Below, in pieces: positions 47,211-59,216 of a DNA stretch of 64,000 nt (its first letter is position 1; each line of letters opens with the position of its first letter). This stretch comes from Harmonia axyridis (taxonomy: Eukaryota > Arthropoda > Insecta > Coleoptera > Coccinellidae), in NCBI RefSeq assembly GCF_914767665.1, contig NC_059503.1:28768001-28832000 (forward strand). Reading direction: 5' to 3'. The notes below the pieces were generated by a model. It was not told where the DNA came from, did not search any database, and saw only the letters and a program-made list of their open reading frames with translations. Made by a program: the position numbers and the translations under genes.

Positions 47211-48039
47211 ATTATATCGTGTCAAATATAGTATTATCAACATCACTAATCTAGTCCATTCTAATGAATGGAGTACGTATAAAAATTGAATTCAGGTTTC
47301 AAATTATTCTGCTGAGTTTCGACATTATGAAACGCTCGAACATTTCGTTTTTTTTTCTTCAAGATGGTTGAGTAAAGCAGTCGCAGATGGACCATTATTT
47401 CAAATTCGAATGCGTCCACACCCAACACTAGTTAATTTGATGGAAAAATCATTCTTGTAGAAATTCGGATTTCTCGAAAAAAGTAGAAAATGCCACGCTC
47501 CAATATTTGCGAACCTGCGGTTTTGACACTATAAAGAGTTCTGAGTTATTGAAGTATGAAATTTCACTCATAAGATGAACATCACCCTGTATATCTCAAA
47601 CGAAGGCACTCAGGCGATTGAATCCTCTTGATACATGTTCTCCATGATGACCTTCATTCATGGCTGAAATAACATATCTGATTCATGGTATCCTTTTGTC
47701 GCATTCTTCCCGGGACATCCTGTATATATAGGTACTATTTTAATACTTCAAAACCATTTCAAAACATATCTCGGTTTTTTTTCAGTTAAAACCTCTGTAA
47801 TGAATTTGCATTTATAGATAACTATGTATATTTATAATGTATGATACCTTATATGTATATGTGTATTACACCGGCGTACACATAAAAAGGGACCAACGTG
47901 TATTAAAAGAAATTTACCTATGTATTTTTAAATGAAACTAGTGCGACAGGATATATTCATCATACATTCCTTCAATATATATGTATAATTAAGAATGAGA
48001 TATATTTCCAAAATTTAAGACTCAAAATTCACATACTAC

Positions 48040-49190
48040 TTGTAAAGTGGATACCGCTCGATCTCGTGAGCTTTTTCACTCGATTTACTGGTGGGTTTGT
48101 TTGTATAATTAACTTTCGTGGGGTAATGATCTAGGTTGGTTAATAACACACTGTTTAAGTAATATGATTGTATATTACATATAAATGGATAATTTAAGAT
48201 TTAAAAAATGAATAATTATTAGTGATGCTGTTAAGCTCTGTATTATGCTTGTTTTACGATTGGAACTGACTGAGAGTGTTTTTGGGGTGGTGCGTCGAGC
48301 TCAAGTAATGCTGATTATGCGCATGGCATAAATGAAGTCATTCGCAATCGATAGGAATCAATACATACCGCCCCCCTTGAAAGGATCGGCTTTCAAAAAT
48401 AATATGATACAAATGTCTATTGTCTTTCTTAATCTAAGAGTTTATCGGAAGAACACAGACCTTGGTCACTGGTCGTTTTAAAACACCATTAGCGGTTTTC
48501 ACATTAACTACCCGCACTATTCCGTCTTTGCCTGGAAATACCTCGATAATACGGCCCATTTTCCAACACAAAGGAGCTGTATTGTCGTCCTTGAGTAGCA
48601 CCAAAGTTCCAGTTTCAAGTGAGGTTGACGCCACTTCATCCTCCCTTGAAGATGATTCAAGTATTCATGCGACCATCTTTGCCAAAAATGTTGGGTTTGT
48701 CGCTGAATACCCTTGAAGTGGGATAGGCGGTTGCTTGGAATAGGTCTCACGTCTTCTTAAGGTAAAGTGGTCAATGATTCGCCAATAAGGAAGTGTGCCG
48801 GTGTGAGAGATCGTTGGGATCGTTAGACATAGGGGATAATGGTCGGGAATTAAGGACTGCTTCAATTTGAGTTACTACAGTGTATAGACCCTCAAAAGTG
48901 AGATGTGAATTTCCAATGATTCTCTTTCAATGAAATTTGGTTGATTTCACGCTTGTCTCCCACAAACCTCCGAAATTAGGAGCATATGGTGGAGAAAAAT
49001 GCCAATTTATTTTCTTCATACTAATGAATTCATTGAAAGGCTTATCATGCTTGAGCTTTGACAAAATAACCTTCAATTCACGTTCGGCGCTGACAAAATT
49101 GGTACCGTTATCACTGTAAATGTCGGTACAAACACCCTTCCTGGTCATACAATTAAAATCTAAAAAAATGGTATAATCCACAATTCAATT
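48040..49190 (-). mobile_element. BEL/Pao LTR retrotransposon, 3' part
   Basis: The minus strand runs integrase core, then the pol C-terminal domain, then a polypurine tract (AAGGGGGGCGG on the minus strand, about 48369-48379), then a probable 3' LTR beginning near 48368. The 5' part (gag, protease, RT) is absent. The LTR end is uncertain; about 48040 is a guess from a change in sequence character. Confidence 0.75.
48434..49181 (-). pseudogene. BEL/Pao pol fragment: integrase core plus DUF5641
   Basis: Minus-strand frame 49181-48927 reads GVCTDIYSDNGTNFVSAERE and HFSPPYAPNFGGLWETSVKS, the DDE integrase core of Pao elements (one catalytic D in SDNGTNF). Downstream, LNSRPLSP-like, FWQRWSHEYLNHLQGRMKW and LVLLKDDNTAPLCWKMGRII then VFPGKDGIVRVV lie in different frames, matching DUF5641. 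At least two frame changes make it non-functional. Confidence 0.85.
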
Positions 49191-50318
49191 ATCTTAAAAG
49201 TACTTTTGAGATGACCAGTAAGTTTTCTTCAAAGGTGACTCTCATTGTTATGGTTCTGCATAACTTTTCATTGTTATTAATTTGCCCTGAAGATGGCCAT
49301 GTAAATGACCGAAAGCTAGGCCAAATTCAATAAAGAGCTCAATAAGATATTTGAGTGACTTTATACATAATACATTATTCCTTTGAAGCCTTTGCTTTGC
49401 TTACAAATTATTTTTTTCCATAAACAAACAGTCTTTTATCAATAAACGAAACTCATTTTTATTCAATTTTCAAATAACAATAAACGTAGCGTCACTTAAC
49501 CTTATATTATAATATTTCGACCCAAACACAATTTCGACGAATTTTTTCGAAATTTGGTGCTAACGAGAAAAGAAGAGGTATATGGTATGGTACTGGCGGA
49601 GTCAACTGTGAGCCAAGCCCGAGATTTATTTTAGTACAGTTGGTCAATTTTTGGGTTTATAGATGACGCTCGACATCAAAGATATTTTGTGAAACATCTA
49701 ATTGATAGACATATTTCTTCTTGCTCTCTTGTTTTCCAAACTCTTTTTCCAGATATCGCAGAAACGTTGACACGCCACTGGAATACCCATGATCCATTTC
49801 TTCGGAGTTCAACCAACTCGACAAAATGAATACATTTGCACATAATTAAATCAATTAGCATCGATGAATTTGAGTCTTCAATTCAAAATCTGAAACGCGT
49901 AATATAGATTTGAGAAATTTTGATGTGAAGATACCTGATTATTGAGCGTTAAGTTTAACTCTTCATCGACGAATAAATATTAATCAATTTCCCAAATATG
50001 TCTTGCAAGTTTTTCTCATGAAGTTCAAAATTCATATTAATTGCATATTTGTAATTGTATTCTTGGAATCCTTGATCATTGACAAGACGAGATATTTCAA
50101 ACTCATCTCGACTTCCGGTTATTACCATGTTTCATCAGATAAACAAAAACTTGTTGAAAGCGCGGTAGCAAACTACTACTAAAAATTTTTATCAGTGAAT
50201 TAATTTGAAAATAATCACTTTACCGTACAACTCGATTACTTGTTCGTAAGCTAGTGCACGAAAACGGTAACTTATATGAGAGCACCGTTAGTATCCTTCA
50301 ATTTTTATTCGCGGTGAA

Positions 50319-53300
50319 ATGAAGGCGCCTTTATATATTTTTTTAACTGCTCTCGTGTTCGCTCAAGAGGTTCAAATGGTGAAAAATGCTCCCCCTAATA
50401 TTATTATGATATTGGCCGACGATATGGTGAGTTTTTTTTAATACATTATTTGGTGTGTAGGTACATATAGGTATAGTATATCCAAAGTCACTTGGAGGAA
50501 GGCAGAATATTTCGATTATACAAGGGTTGTCCAAGTTTCCAGAAATTCCTTTGGGGTCAGTGAATTTATTGCCTTACAATACTTTCAAATGAATCCCAGT
50601 ATTTAGCGGATCGCGGTATCCACCTCAAAGGGACATCTAGCCAACCTTTTTTATGGATCTCAATCAATATTTTCAAGGGTATTAAAATTCATTTAAAGTA
50701 AAAGATAATTTACATATCTCAGTTGGTTTAGTACAACTCAGGCGATTCATGTTAGTGGAGTCGATAGAATGACTGGTACGCATCAAAATATACTGAAACT
50801 CATCAGGAATAGTTCGACGAAAGTGAAAAGTACATATTATTCTCAAGAATTTTACGATAGGTGATTTAATTTTCTTTTTTTTTTATTAAGTTTGTTTGTT
50901 GGTTTGAAATTATATTAGGTAAATTGGGTTTGTTGTTATTTGAAAAGGAAAATAAACAGTTATTCATTTATCTGAGCCCAACTGAGGGAACATTTCAATT
51001 AGAAAATTTAATCTTGATCAATTTACTGAGATCGATAACCCTACCTATAATTATTTAAATTATGTGAAATCTCAAAGAAGCTAAAAAATTTTAATCCTTA
51101 TTACTGACATCATTTAAAAGCTTTTCTAAAAAGGATTGTGAAAATACTTTGTAGGGTCAACTGCCATCTATATTTACACGTAGTAAGGGTGGATTTGTCA
51201 TTAATTTGTTTCCAGCGCTCCAATTCGTCAGCATATCTGTTTCGCAATTTTTAAAATGAATCGGACAAATAATTTTTCTTTAATTTCAAATTACAAAAGT
51301 GATTTCGTGTGATAACGATGGAAAATGTAGGTAATTTGTTAATAAAGACTCCCATGATCTAGCCTTGGCCCACATTTCTTGAAAATGTAATACAAAAATG
51401 TTTTGATCATGGGATCATTTATTTGAAATAGTAGATATATTAAGTATCGAACGGTAAGGACATTTTACCGATCGTAGACAATAGTCTGGATTTTGGAGCG
51501 CAGCGACAACTCAAATCATTGTTTGAGAGCTTACCAATTGATTGTAGATTGTCAAAGTGACAATAATTGTCTGAGAGCTTATTGATTTCAGATAGTAAAA
51601 GTGAAAATAATTTACTTATAATTAAAAATTGAGCGTATCAAGTTTTCTGAAGAAAAAGAAATTCAGAAAGACAGAAAAATCGGCTGTTCTGCAGTTATTC
51701 CCGAGAAATCGAAACTTCGTTACGAGGGTTCATACAAGACATTCAAGAAATGGATTCAGGTAAAAGGCAGCCAAATCAATGAAAAAGTATTGCTTGCTTA
51801 TTTCGTTCGACGAATTAAATTCAAATTAATCGTGAATTATTCCATTGAATATTTTAGCCATTCTCACTTACCGTTCGCTGAACGGTAAGTGATTCACTTT
51901 TCTGTTTATCTTAGCAACCAGTAAAATAATCTACCGATTTAGAAACAAACCTGGTAACTAACAAAAGTCGTTCTATCGTGCAAAAAGTATATTATTGCTA
52001 AAGGGTCCTTATAAGAATACGATTAAATAAATTTGTTTAAATAATATCTACTAATTTTGGGTTCATTATCCAATTTCCGGTACTTTATACATTATAGAAT
52101 TACTACGATGATTTCACGTTGATCATCTTAGTGTAAAGCTGACCCTTATTTAGCTTTTTCTTTAATGCTTTAGGGTTCCAACGACGCCAGCTACAGGGGT
52201 TCCGACCAGTTCACGACGCCAAATATAGACGCTTTGGGCTACAACGGTCTTATTTTTGACAGACACTATACCGAACCTATTTGTACACCATCTAGAGCAG
52301 CACTACTCACGGGTCAAAACCCTAGCAAATTAGGTGAGGTGATTTAGTTAAAGATTCTTGATTATATTAAGATAACCATCATTTACGAATTTGGTATAGT
52401 ATATCCGAAGTCACTTGGAGGAAGCCATAATATTTCGATGATACAAGGGTTGTCCAAGTTTCCAGAAATTTCTTCGGGGCCTGTGAATTTATTGCCTAAT
52501 AATCTTTCAAATGAACCCAGGTATTTAGCGGATGGAGGTATTCACTTCAAAGGGACATCTTTGGCCAAGCGTTTTTATGGACTAGTTCAAGTGACTTTGG
52601 ATATATTATACAGAGATATATAGCAGTTACAAGACGAATAAATACATTGCTCACGAATAGTGTGAGCTAACGTCATAGAACAGGTGCTAAGGGCACATCC
52701 GATGCTTCACTCAACTGGAACAGGATTTTGATTGGTCAAGACTGTTTCAAATTAGTCTATCTAACAGCCTGTTGGGTGACACGAATGTCACCCCCCTCCA
52801 GCAGCTTATCGGGACATAGGGCCTTATTGAAAACTTATTTGTATTCTCCTGAATGCCTGTGAAATAGTACAATTACATTTAACCAGGGCTCACAATTGTT
52901 GCATCAACGAAGGGTTAAAAAAAATGTCAAATGAGAAGCTCAGGCTGCAAGCTTCGGCAATGAGAATTGACGCCAACCTCACTAGGAGAACTCATATCTA
53001 TAGCAGGTTATCAACTTGAGACTCGCAGCGCCCTTTTTCTCTCTAGTATTTGGATACTCGGCAAATCAGAGAATTAGAGTTTGAAATAATGACATAACAT
53101 GTCATTATTATATTATATTAGTTATGAGGACTTGATTTGACAATTAGACATTTCTATTCTATTCAGTTCCAAGGCACTTTCAAAATGATCTTTGAATATA
53201 TCAGGGAGTTAATCACGCGTTGCTCATCTGTATCTTGGATTCAACTTCAATTTTATTCTATGTTCAAAAATAAAATCACCGACTTTAGCCTAGGATACGC

Positions 53301-56300
53301 GTAGGATAGAAAAATCTCCTCGTCGTCGGCTTTCTCACTCCGCGCTAAGAAAAACATTCACTCAATCCCAGATATTTAAAATATCAAAAAGGAAGAGAGC
53401 TCGGTCGTCTCCTGTCCTTGTGATCCCCCTGGTTCTCGTCGAACTTCTGGTCCTCTTACACGCGTTCCTTGGACATGTCCGTCGCTTCCTAGGAAATTTT
53501 TCACCGTCCTTGCAGTACCTAAAAGAACAGCTTTTTGCATTATATTACATATATACTCACTAAGTCCTAGTTGCTTGATATTTTTCTTGAGATTTTTGGG
53601 TACTATTCCTGAGATATGTTGAGATGATAATAGTTTTCGTTGATATCATTCCCCACTATTTTGAAATTTTTTCGACCTCCTTTTGGCGCATGTTGTTATT
53701 TCTGCGTCGACTAATTATGTTTCTGCCTATAAACGGCATTCTTTTTTACAAGATTTTCTTAATATTTCAATAGAGTTGTACCATTATATCACAACATGAA
53801 TGTAGATTCGATTAAGGTTGTCCAGTGAATTCGGATACGAACATATTAAAAAAAAATCATTTGTATAATATTGTTAGTATTATTTTATTTTTATCTGTGA
53901 CAACTAACAAATAATAGAATATACAATACCATTAGTTATCTATTGGTATGTGATAATAACACAAATGGACATCAACCTTGGCTTCGATATCGGCGAGTAT
54001 TTGAAGCTACTTACGAAAAAGTAATGATAAACTTCAATTTGTCCAAATTTTCAAGTGATTATTGAGTTGAAGGGCAAAAGTCTTGTGAAACTAAAGTTTT
54101 TTTTTTCTGTATTAAAAATGGGTGGAAATTTATTTCCGAATATTATGAATTTCTATTAAGTTCAAATAAATAAAATATTCAATAGGTATTTTTCAAATTG
54201 CTTCACACTGGCCCTTAAAACATTTGTTATCATGGCTTGATCGATTTTTTATTGCCCCATAAATTGAAACCCCACATCCATGACCGAGCTGATGAACAGC
54301 TGAATTTAGCATAGATATCTGAGTTTGAGTCCCAGGAAGCAGGGATGTCCTGTTTCATCTGTACTAACATTAACAAATAAATATAATAAAGTAGAATATA
54401 CTTATCTGGGTTTATTGAAAAGCGGGCCCATAAAAATGAAAATTACCACTACACCATAAATTGAAGCTCTTTTGCTTTCATTCGAAATTTATTTTAAATC
54501 TGTTTTTTATACCGAGACTAAGTGTATAAGGCGTATACTGATAAAACTGTGATAATATTCAATTGCTGTTTAACTGTTCCTCAAGCTATATTTTTACTAA
54601 ATTCTCAAATTCCCAACCATCAAACAGTTTATTCTGGTATCATTTTGAGATATGAGTAAAATTTATAAAATATCTTCAAGCCCCATTTTGAAACACTTGT
54701 AGCTTTGAGATCATTATCCTTGATATAATATTTTCCTAGTGGTTGACAAGATCTGTCAACTTGAAAGCAATTAAATCGTACTCATACATGTTGCATAGGT
54801 ATTTGGCAATCTTGGTTTTTGTCATTTTTGTCTATTCATTACCTTAGGTCAGTATATTATATGATTCAATAACGTTGTTTTTTTTTTCAGGTCTACAAGG
54901 AACTCCGATAGCACCAGGAGAAGATCGTCATCTTCCAGTTGAGGTTGAAACCTTACCCTCTCTGCTCAAGAACCTAGGTTATGACACCCATTTGGTGGGA
55001 AAATGGCACCTAGGATCCGCGCGGAGAAAAGAAACGCCTACTAGAAGAGGGTTCGATTCGCATTATGGATACTGGAATGGATATGTTGGCTATTTTAGCT
55101 ATGAAGTCAGCAGTATCAGCCAAATCGGAAACGTCACCAAGGTAACATACATATAGAAAAGCGAAAGGACATATTTTTTCTTGGAAATTTCCCTCAGTAA
55201 TAAGTACTTTCAGGCTTTGCGAGGTTTTGATCTGTGGCATAACTTCACTGATGCCTGGTCAGATAAAGGCACCTATGCTACTGATCTCTTCACCAAAAAG
55301 GCACTTGAAGTAATCCAGGAACAAAATGTAAAAGTCCCCTTGTTCCTGATGGTCAACCATTTGGCGGTGCATACTGGAGACGACGATATAGTGGAAGTTA
55401 AGGATGAGAAATTGATGAATGAAACATTTGGATACATTGAAAACCTAGAAAGAAGAAGATATGCAGGCAAGTCAATTCAACAACTTTGTGGTTATGTATA
55501 CAACCTTCATCTAAATGTTTATTTAATTCGTCATAAAGAATTTTCTAACCTGAGCCACAATCCTCAAGATTCACTTCTCAGATAATATGAATATTTGCAC
55601 ATCATTTGGTCAATCTGTCTTGCAGATGCTCTCACCCAGTTAGACAATTCAGTTGGAAAGATAGTAGAAAAACTCCAGGAGAAGGAAATGCTAAATAATA
55701 GTGTCCTTATTTTCATGTCAGACAATGGTGCCCAAATTAATGGGTTTTACCACAACGGAGGTTCCAATTTTCCACTTAGGGGAGTAAGTTTTGATGTTAA
55801 TGATGTTAGATGCTCCATATAAACTGGGTTTATTTTTGTATAGTTTGAATGAGGACTAATGCACCTACAACACGAAAATTTAAAAATTTTAATTACTAAG
55901 ATATCTTGATGTGTTCAAGGAGAAATTTTCTCTTCATGAAGGAGGTGTAAGGAATGCAGCAGTAATGTATAGTCCTCTGCTTGAGAAGAAGAATTATGTC
56001 TATAAATATCCCCTACATATCACAGATTGGCTTCCCACTCTTTACAGCTTAGCAGGTGAAATCAAAATCTCTTTGTTATTATGCTTGAAGATAATTCACT
56101 TTGTATACACATTATATTTGTATTTACTTTCCTTTTTTTCAGGAGGGAATCTCTCATTGTTGAAGAACTTGGATGGTGTTAATCAATGGGACAATATCTG
56201 TAGAAACAAACCAAGTCAAAAGAAAGACTTTTTGATCAACATAGATGAGGCAATACCTTACTCAGCAATCATAGGTTACCACGGCCAATTTAAGTTAATG

Positions 56301-56860
56301 AATGGTAAGATCTACAAATGAAAAATCAACATTATCTGCAAAATTAGTCTCAACCTGATAATTAAAATAATGTTTCTGCAGGGACTACTTTATCAGGATT
56401 TTATGATAAATATGGAGAAGAACCAAAAGTTCCAAAAAAATTGGCCTATAACATATCTGCTGTCTTGGGTAGTAGTGTGAATAAAGCCATCCATAGATCT
56501 AACCCTGATCACAGTGATCTCACTCCATGTACTATTATAGAACTCAGAAAATCTGCTTCTACTATAAGACAAAATTTGAAATGCAAAGACAAAGGGAAGA
56601 GAAACAAACCAGATATCTGTTCAGGATTTTGCCTTTTTGATCTTCTTGAAGATCCATGTGAGACAGAAAATTTGATAAAGGATGAGTCAAAGAAAGATAT
56701 AATTAATAATTTGAAGTTTAAACTTCAACAATACTGGGAAGTAATGGTTCCTCAGACCAATAAAGCAGTAGACATTGAATCCAATCCTGCCAAATATAAT
56801 GGATCATGGTGTACATGGAAAGATGATCAATTATGTGTGAAAACTCCTTTGAAAATATGA
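50319..56860 (+). CDS. Arylsulfatase B-like sulfatase
   Basis: Eight exons (50319-50426, 52174-52333, 54891-55141, 55214-55466, 55626-55783, 55920-56055, 56143-56304, 56382-56860) join in frame to 568 aa. Residues 1-16 are a signal peptide (MKAPLYIFLTALVFAQ). Calcium-binding D34-D35 lie in ILADDM. The sulfatase signature CTPSR (C73, the formylglycine precursor) is intact, followed by AALLTG. GKWHLG (~126-131), PTRRGFD, SDNGAQ and FPLRG then FSLHEGGVR complete the active-site set. The C-terminal Cys-rich part (CSGFCLFDLLEDPCE) follows ARSB order. Such enzymes hydrolyse sulfate esters in lysosomes or after secretion; the substrate here is unknown. Intron 4 has a GC-AG boundary (CAG|GCAAGT at 55467). 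Tail to tail with the LMW-PTP gene. AATAAA at 56870 and 56883. Confidence 0.93.
50470..50656 (+). repeat. Direct repeat copy 1 (sulfatase intron 1)
   Basis: This ~187-bp segment and 52392-52580 are diverged copies sharing GGTATAGTATATCC, AAGTCACTTGGAGGAAG, CAAGGGTTGTCCAAGTTTCC and TCAAAGGGACATCT in the same order and orientation. They flank exon 2. No coding function is evident. Confidence 0.85.
52392..52580 (+). repeat. Direct repeat copy 2 (sulfatase intron 2)
   Basis: Partner of 50470-50656, same orientation and order of shared blocks, with point differences and small indels. A short open frame crosses it, but the frame is not kept in copy 1, so it is probably not coding. Confidence 0.85.
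52655..52740 (+). repeat. Dispersed repeat shared with 42890-42970
   Basis: Both loci share the ordered phrase ACGTCAyAGAACAGsTGCTA, then ATGCTTCAC, then ACTrGAA. It is a short relic of an unidentified element; the other copy lies in intron 1 of the RILP-like gene. Confidence 0.5.
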
Positions 56861-57150
56861 ATTTTCTTAAATAAATTTTTTAAATAAAAATGCATTTCCA
56901 GAAAAAGTTTACTTTCATTATCAGGAAAAATTCTCCTTGTTTCTTGTTTTTGGTAACTAAAACAATATTCCATTCCAATAATTCCATCAAGTAAGGACTG
57001 AATCCATTAAATAATACAAAATATGCCTAATATTTTTTGTGATAATGTCAAAATTTTGATATATGATAAAGATTTTGCATATTTTTTATTAGTTTACCAT
57101 TTTACAAAACTTTTGCTTCCATTCAATCTAAATTCAAAAGTATGAAACTC

Positions 57151-57819
57151 TCATGAATGTTGCTCAAGAAATGCTGTACAAGATCTCAAGCATTGTTGGT
57201 AACATTTCTTGAAACCTTCAGCACCAGAATCCTAGAAATCAAAATTATGAAAAAATTTCCCTCTATAATGCAGTGTTGTTATTTAGACTAGCATAATAAC
57301 AAGCAATTAACACTTACATAATAAGGATCTCTAATGATTCGTTCTCCTTCTGGATCATAATCGCCAAGGAGACCAATTGTGGCTTTGCAGTTTGGATTTT
57401 GATTCGCCATTCCTTTCAAATCTGAAATATTTTCTTCATCCATGCCAAAGATGAAATCAAAAGTTTCGAAATCTTTTTGACTGACCTGAACAAATTACTA
57501 TTTTAGTCATTAGGCAAGGACTTATAAGAATGGTATTACCTGACGAGCTTTATTATTATATGATATCCCCTGATTTTTCATTGTTAGAAGGGCTCTGTGA
57601 TCGGGAGATTTTCCGATATGGTAACCTGCAACTGCCGCACTGTCTACCATCCATTGGGAACTCAATCCTTTTTCTTTAGTGATATGTTGGAAAACTCCTT
57701 CTGCGATTGGAGATCTACATATATTGCCTACAAATTGTTTCATTAATCATGAAATACATATTATAAATTAAGTTTAACCGACCAAGACAAACCATCAAAA
57801 CCTTTTTTTTCTCAGACAT
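57151..57819 (-). CDS. Low-molecular-weight protein tyrosine phosphatase
   Basis: Four minus-strand exons (57819-57783, 57727-57540, 57485-57318, 57231-57151) join to 157 aa, the standard family size. The N-terminus MSEKKKVLMVCLG then NICRSP forms the P-loop C(X)5RS with nucleophile C11 and R17-S18. The general-acid loop is DPYY near residue 129. GYHIGKSPDHRAL and FGMDEENI are further family blocks. These cytosolic enzymes dephosphorylate phosphotyrosine proteins (acid phosphatase 1 type) via a phosphocysteine intermediate. Exon 1 codes for only 12 complete residues, and the 55-nt first intron splits the P-loop Gly codon. Its donor, G|GTCGGT, is weak. A poly(A) signal (AATAAA on the minus strand, about 57085-57090) lies close to the stop. 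Sequence looks fully functional. Confidence 0.93.
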
Positions 57820-58011
57820 ATTGATTGAATTTTACTTTCTCATATAATTTACAAACTTGTAATTTATTCCCACTTTTATGGTTATTTTTTTTAGTTTTGA
57901 CAGCATTAAATATTCATAGATTAACAAGAGCAGTAATAACAGCTGATTACAGATAACTTTAATCTATGACTGTGTAGGTCCTCAATTCCATATTCAAATA
58001 ATTAAAAATTA

Positions 58012-59216
58012 TAGGGTAAATGCACTGGTTCTCGACCAGTTAACAGAAACATCGATTTCAAGCACGATTTTTTCACACATAAATTTATCAAATTTTCATG
58101 GTGTTGGTGTTCATCGATTCTTTGGCGAGTTTTAAATGATTTGTCATATAATTTTAAGCGTTCTTTACGCATTAAACCTTTGAAATGTGAAAACATATAG
58201 AAAATCTCAATAACCTTCGGTTTTCGACCACGCCGCAGAGTTCTCGACCATTTTTGTGTTAGTTTTCGACCACTAATAATAGTGGCCGCTCCACTTAAAA
58301 ATTTTATAAGAAACTTTAAAGCGAGAAGAGTGATTAGTACTTATTTTCGTACCGTACCATCGACATCACTACCTATCACTCAGATGAGGTAATCAAGTAA
58401 GAAACACTCGAAACGTAAAAAAAAAATATTTTGCAAAAGTTTCCACTTTCTATAAATATTTCAAAATAGCAACTCATACAACATTATTTGGTTATTTTGC
58501 TCTTAATATCTATTTAGAAACTAATGAGTAAATAAAATATAAAACACCGACCACCAGTGGTCGAGAATTAAATACAATCAAATTTGTTCTCGACCGCGAA
58601 TAAATAAAGGGTAGAAATAAGTGTTTCAACGTTAATTCGGTGGTCGAAAACTAATATTCAGAAAGTAAATATATAAATGAATCAGGGTATCGAAAAAAAA
58701 GGAAAATGATCCAACAGAAATATATCTGTTGAAATAAACAATTATTGAAGTAACACATTGGTTCTCGACCACTTTGGTCGAGAAATAAAAGATACAAATT
58801 TTCCAATACCAGTTCGCGACCGCCGAATAATGAACAAAAAAATATACATTTATTGGCTTCTTGATTGAAATACACTCAAAAATATATCTTATAGTTGATA
58901 TGGAACAAAATATACACACATAATTCATTTAAAATAAGAAATAATTACTATTTTCTGGTCATATATCACAAAGCACTTTTATAAGAGAGGACGAGAAAGA
59001 ACCCTTTTCTATGATAGACGATTATAAACTAATTTTTAGCGCAAAAACTTTGATCTATACCACTACTATGCAAACTATCTTGGAAGGGTAGAATGGTCGA
59101 GAACACGTACCGCGAAAATATTTTGCACTACATGATATATTTTTATTATTATTTTATCTCAAATCACGGAATGGTCGAGAACCAGTGCCGGTCGGCTAAC
59201 CAGTGCATTTACCCTA
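58012..59216. mobile_element. Transposon-like element with 19-bp TIRs and about 12 internal GGTCGAGAAC motifs
   Basis: The ends are TAGGGTAAATGCACTGGTT (58012-58030) and its perfect reverse complement (59198-59216). Inside, variants of GGTTCTCGACCA or its complement occur at about 58027, 58219, 58240, 58262, 58556, 58586, 58639, 58759, 58774, 58811, 59093 and 59170, in both orientations and unevenly clustered. Short open frames on the minus strand lack any recognisable domain. Subterminal and internal repeats of this type are usually transposase-binding sites in DNA transposons. The superfamily is unknown; flanking TA on both sides might be a target duplication. Confidence 0.7.

Larger units (their letters stand above)
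43944..50318. other. Repeat-dominated interval between the RILP-like and sulfatase genes
   Basis: No host gene could be supported in these 6.4 kb. The first few hundred bases should contain the RILP-like promoter. Recognised repeats are a hAT-like outer inverted repeat (44608-46032), a nested long inverted-repeat element (44790-45655), an inverted-repeat element with a transposon exon (46420-47210) and a BEL/Pao fragment (about 48040-49190). DNA from 49200 to 50318 is AT-rich with nothing recognised. Confidence 0.55.

Noticed and set aside
50343..50534. Minus-strand open frame over sulfatase exon 1
   Set aside because: Antisense to a signal-peptide exon and running into the intronic repeat; no independent evidence.
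52438..52623. 61-aa open frame in sulfatase intron 2
   Set aside because: It crosses the direct repeat, and the corresponding frame in the other copy at 50470 is interrupted.
58632..58928. Open frames inside the 58-59 kb element as a transposase
   Set aside because: They are short, lack a DDE or any other domain, and are composed mostly of the repeated motif and AT-rich filler.
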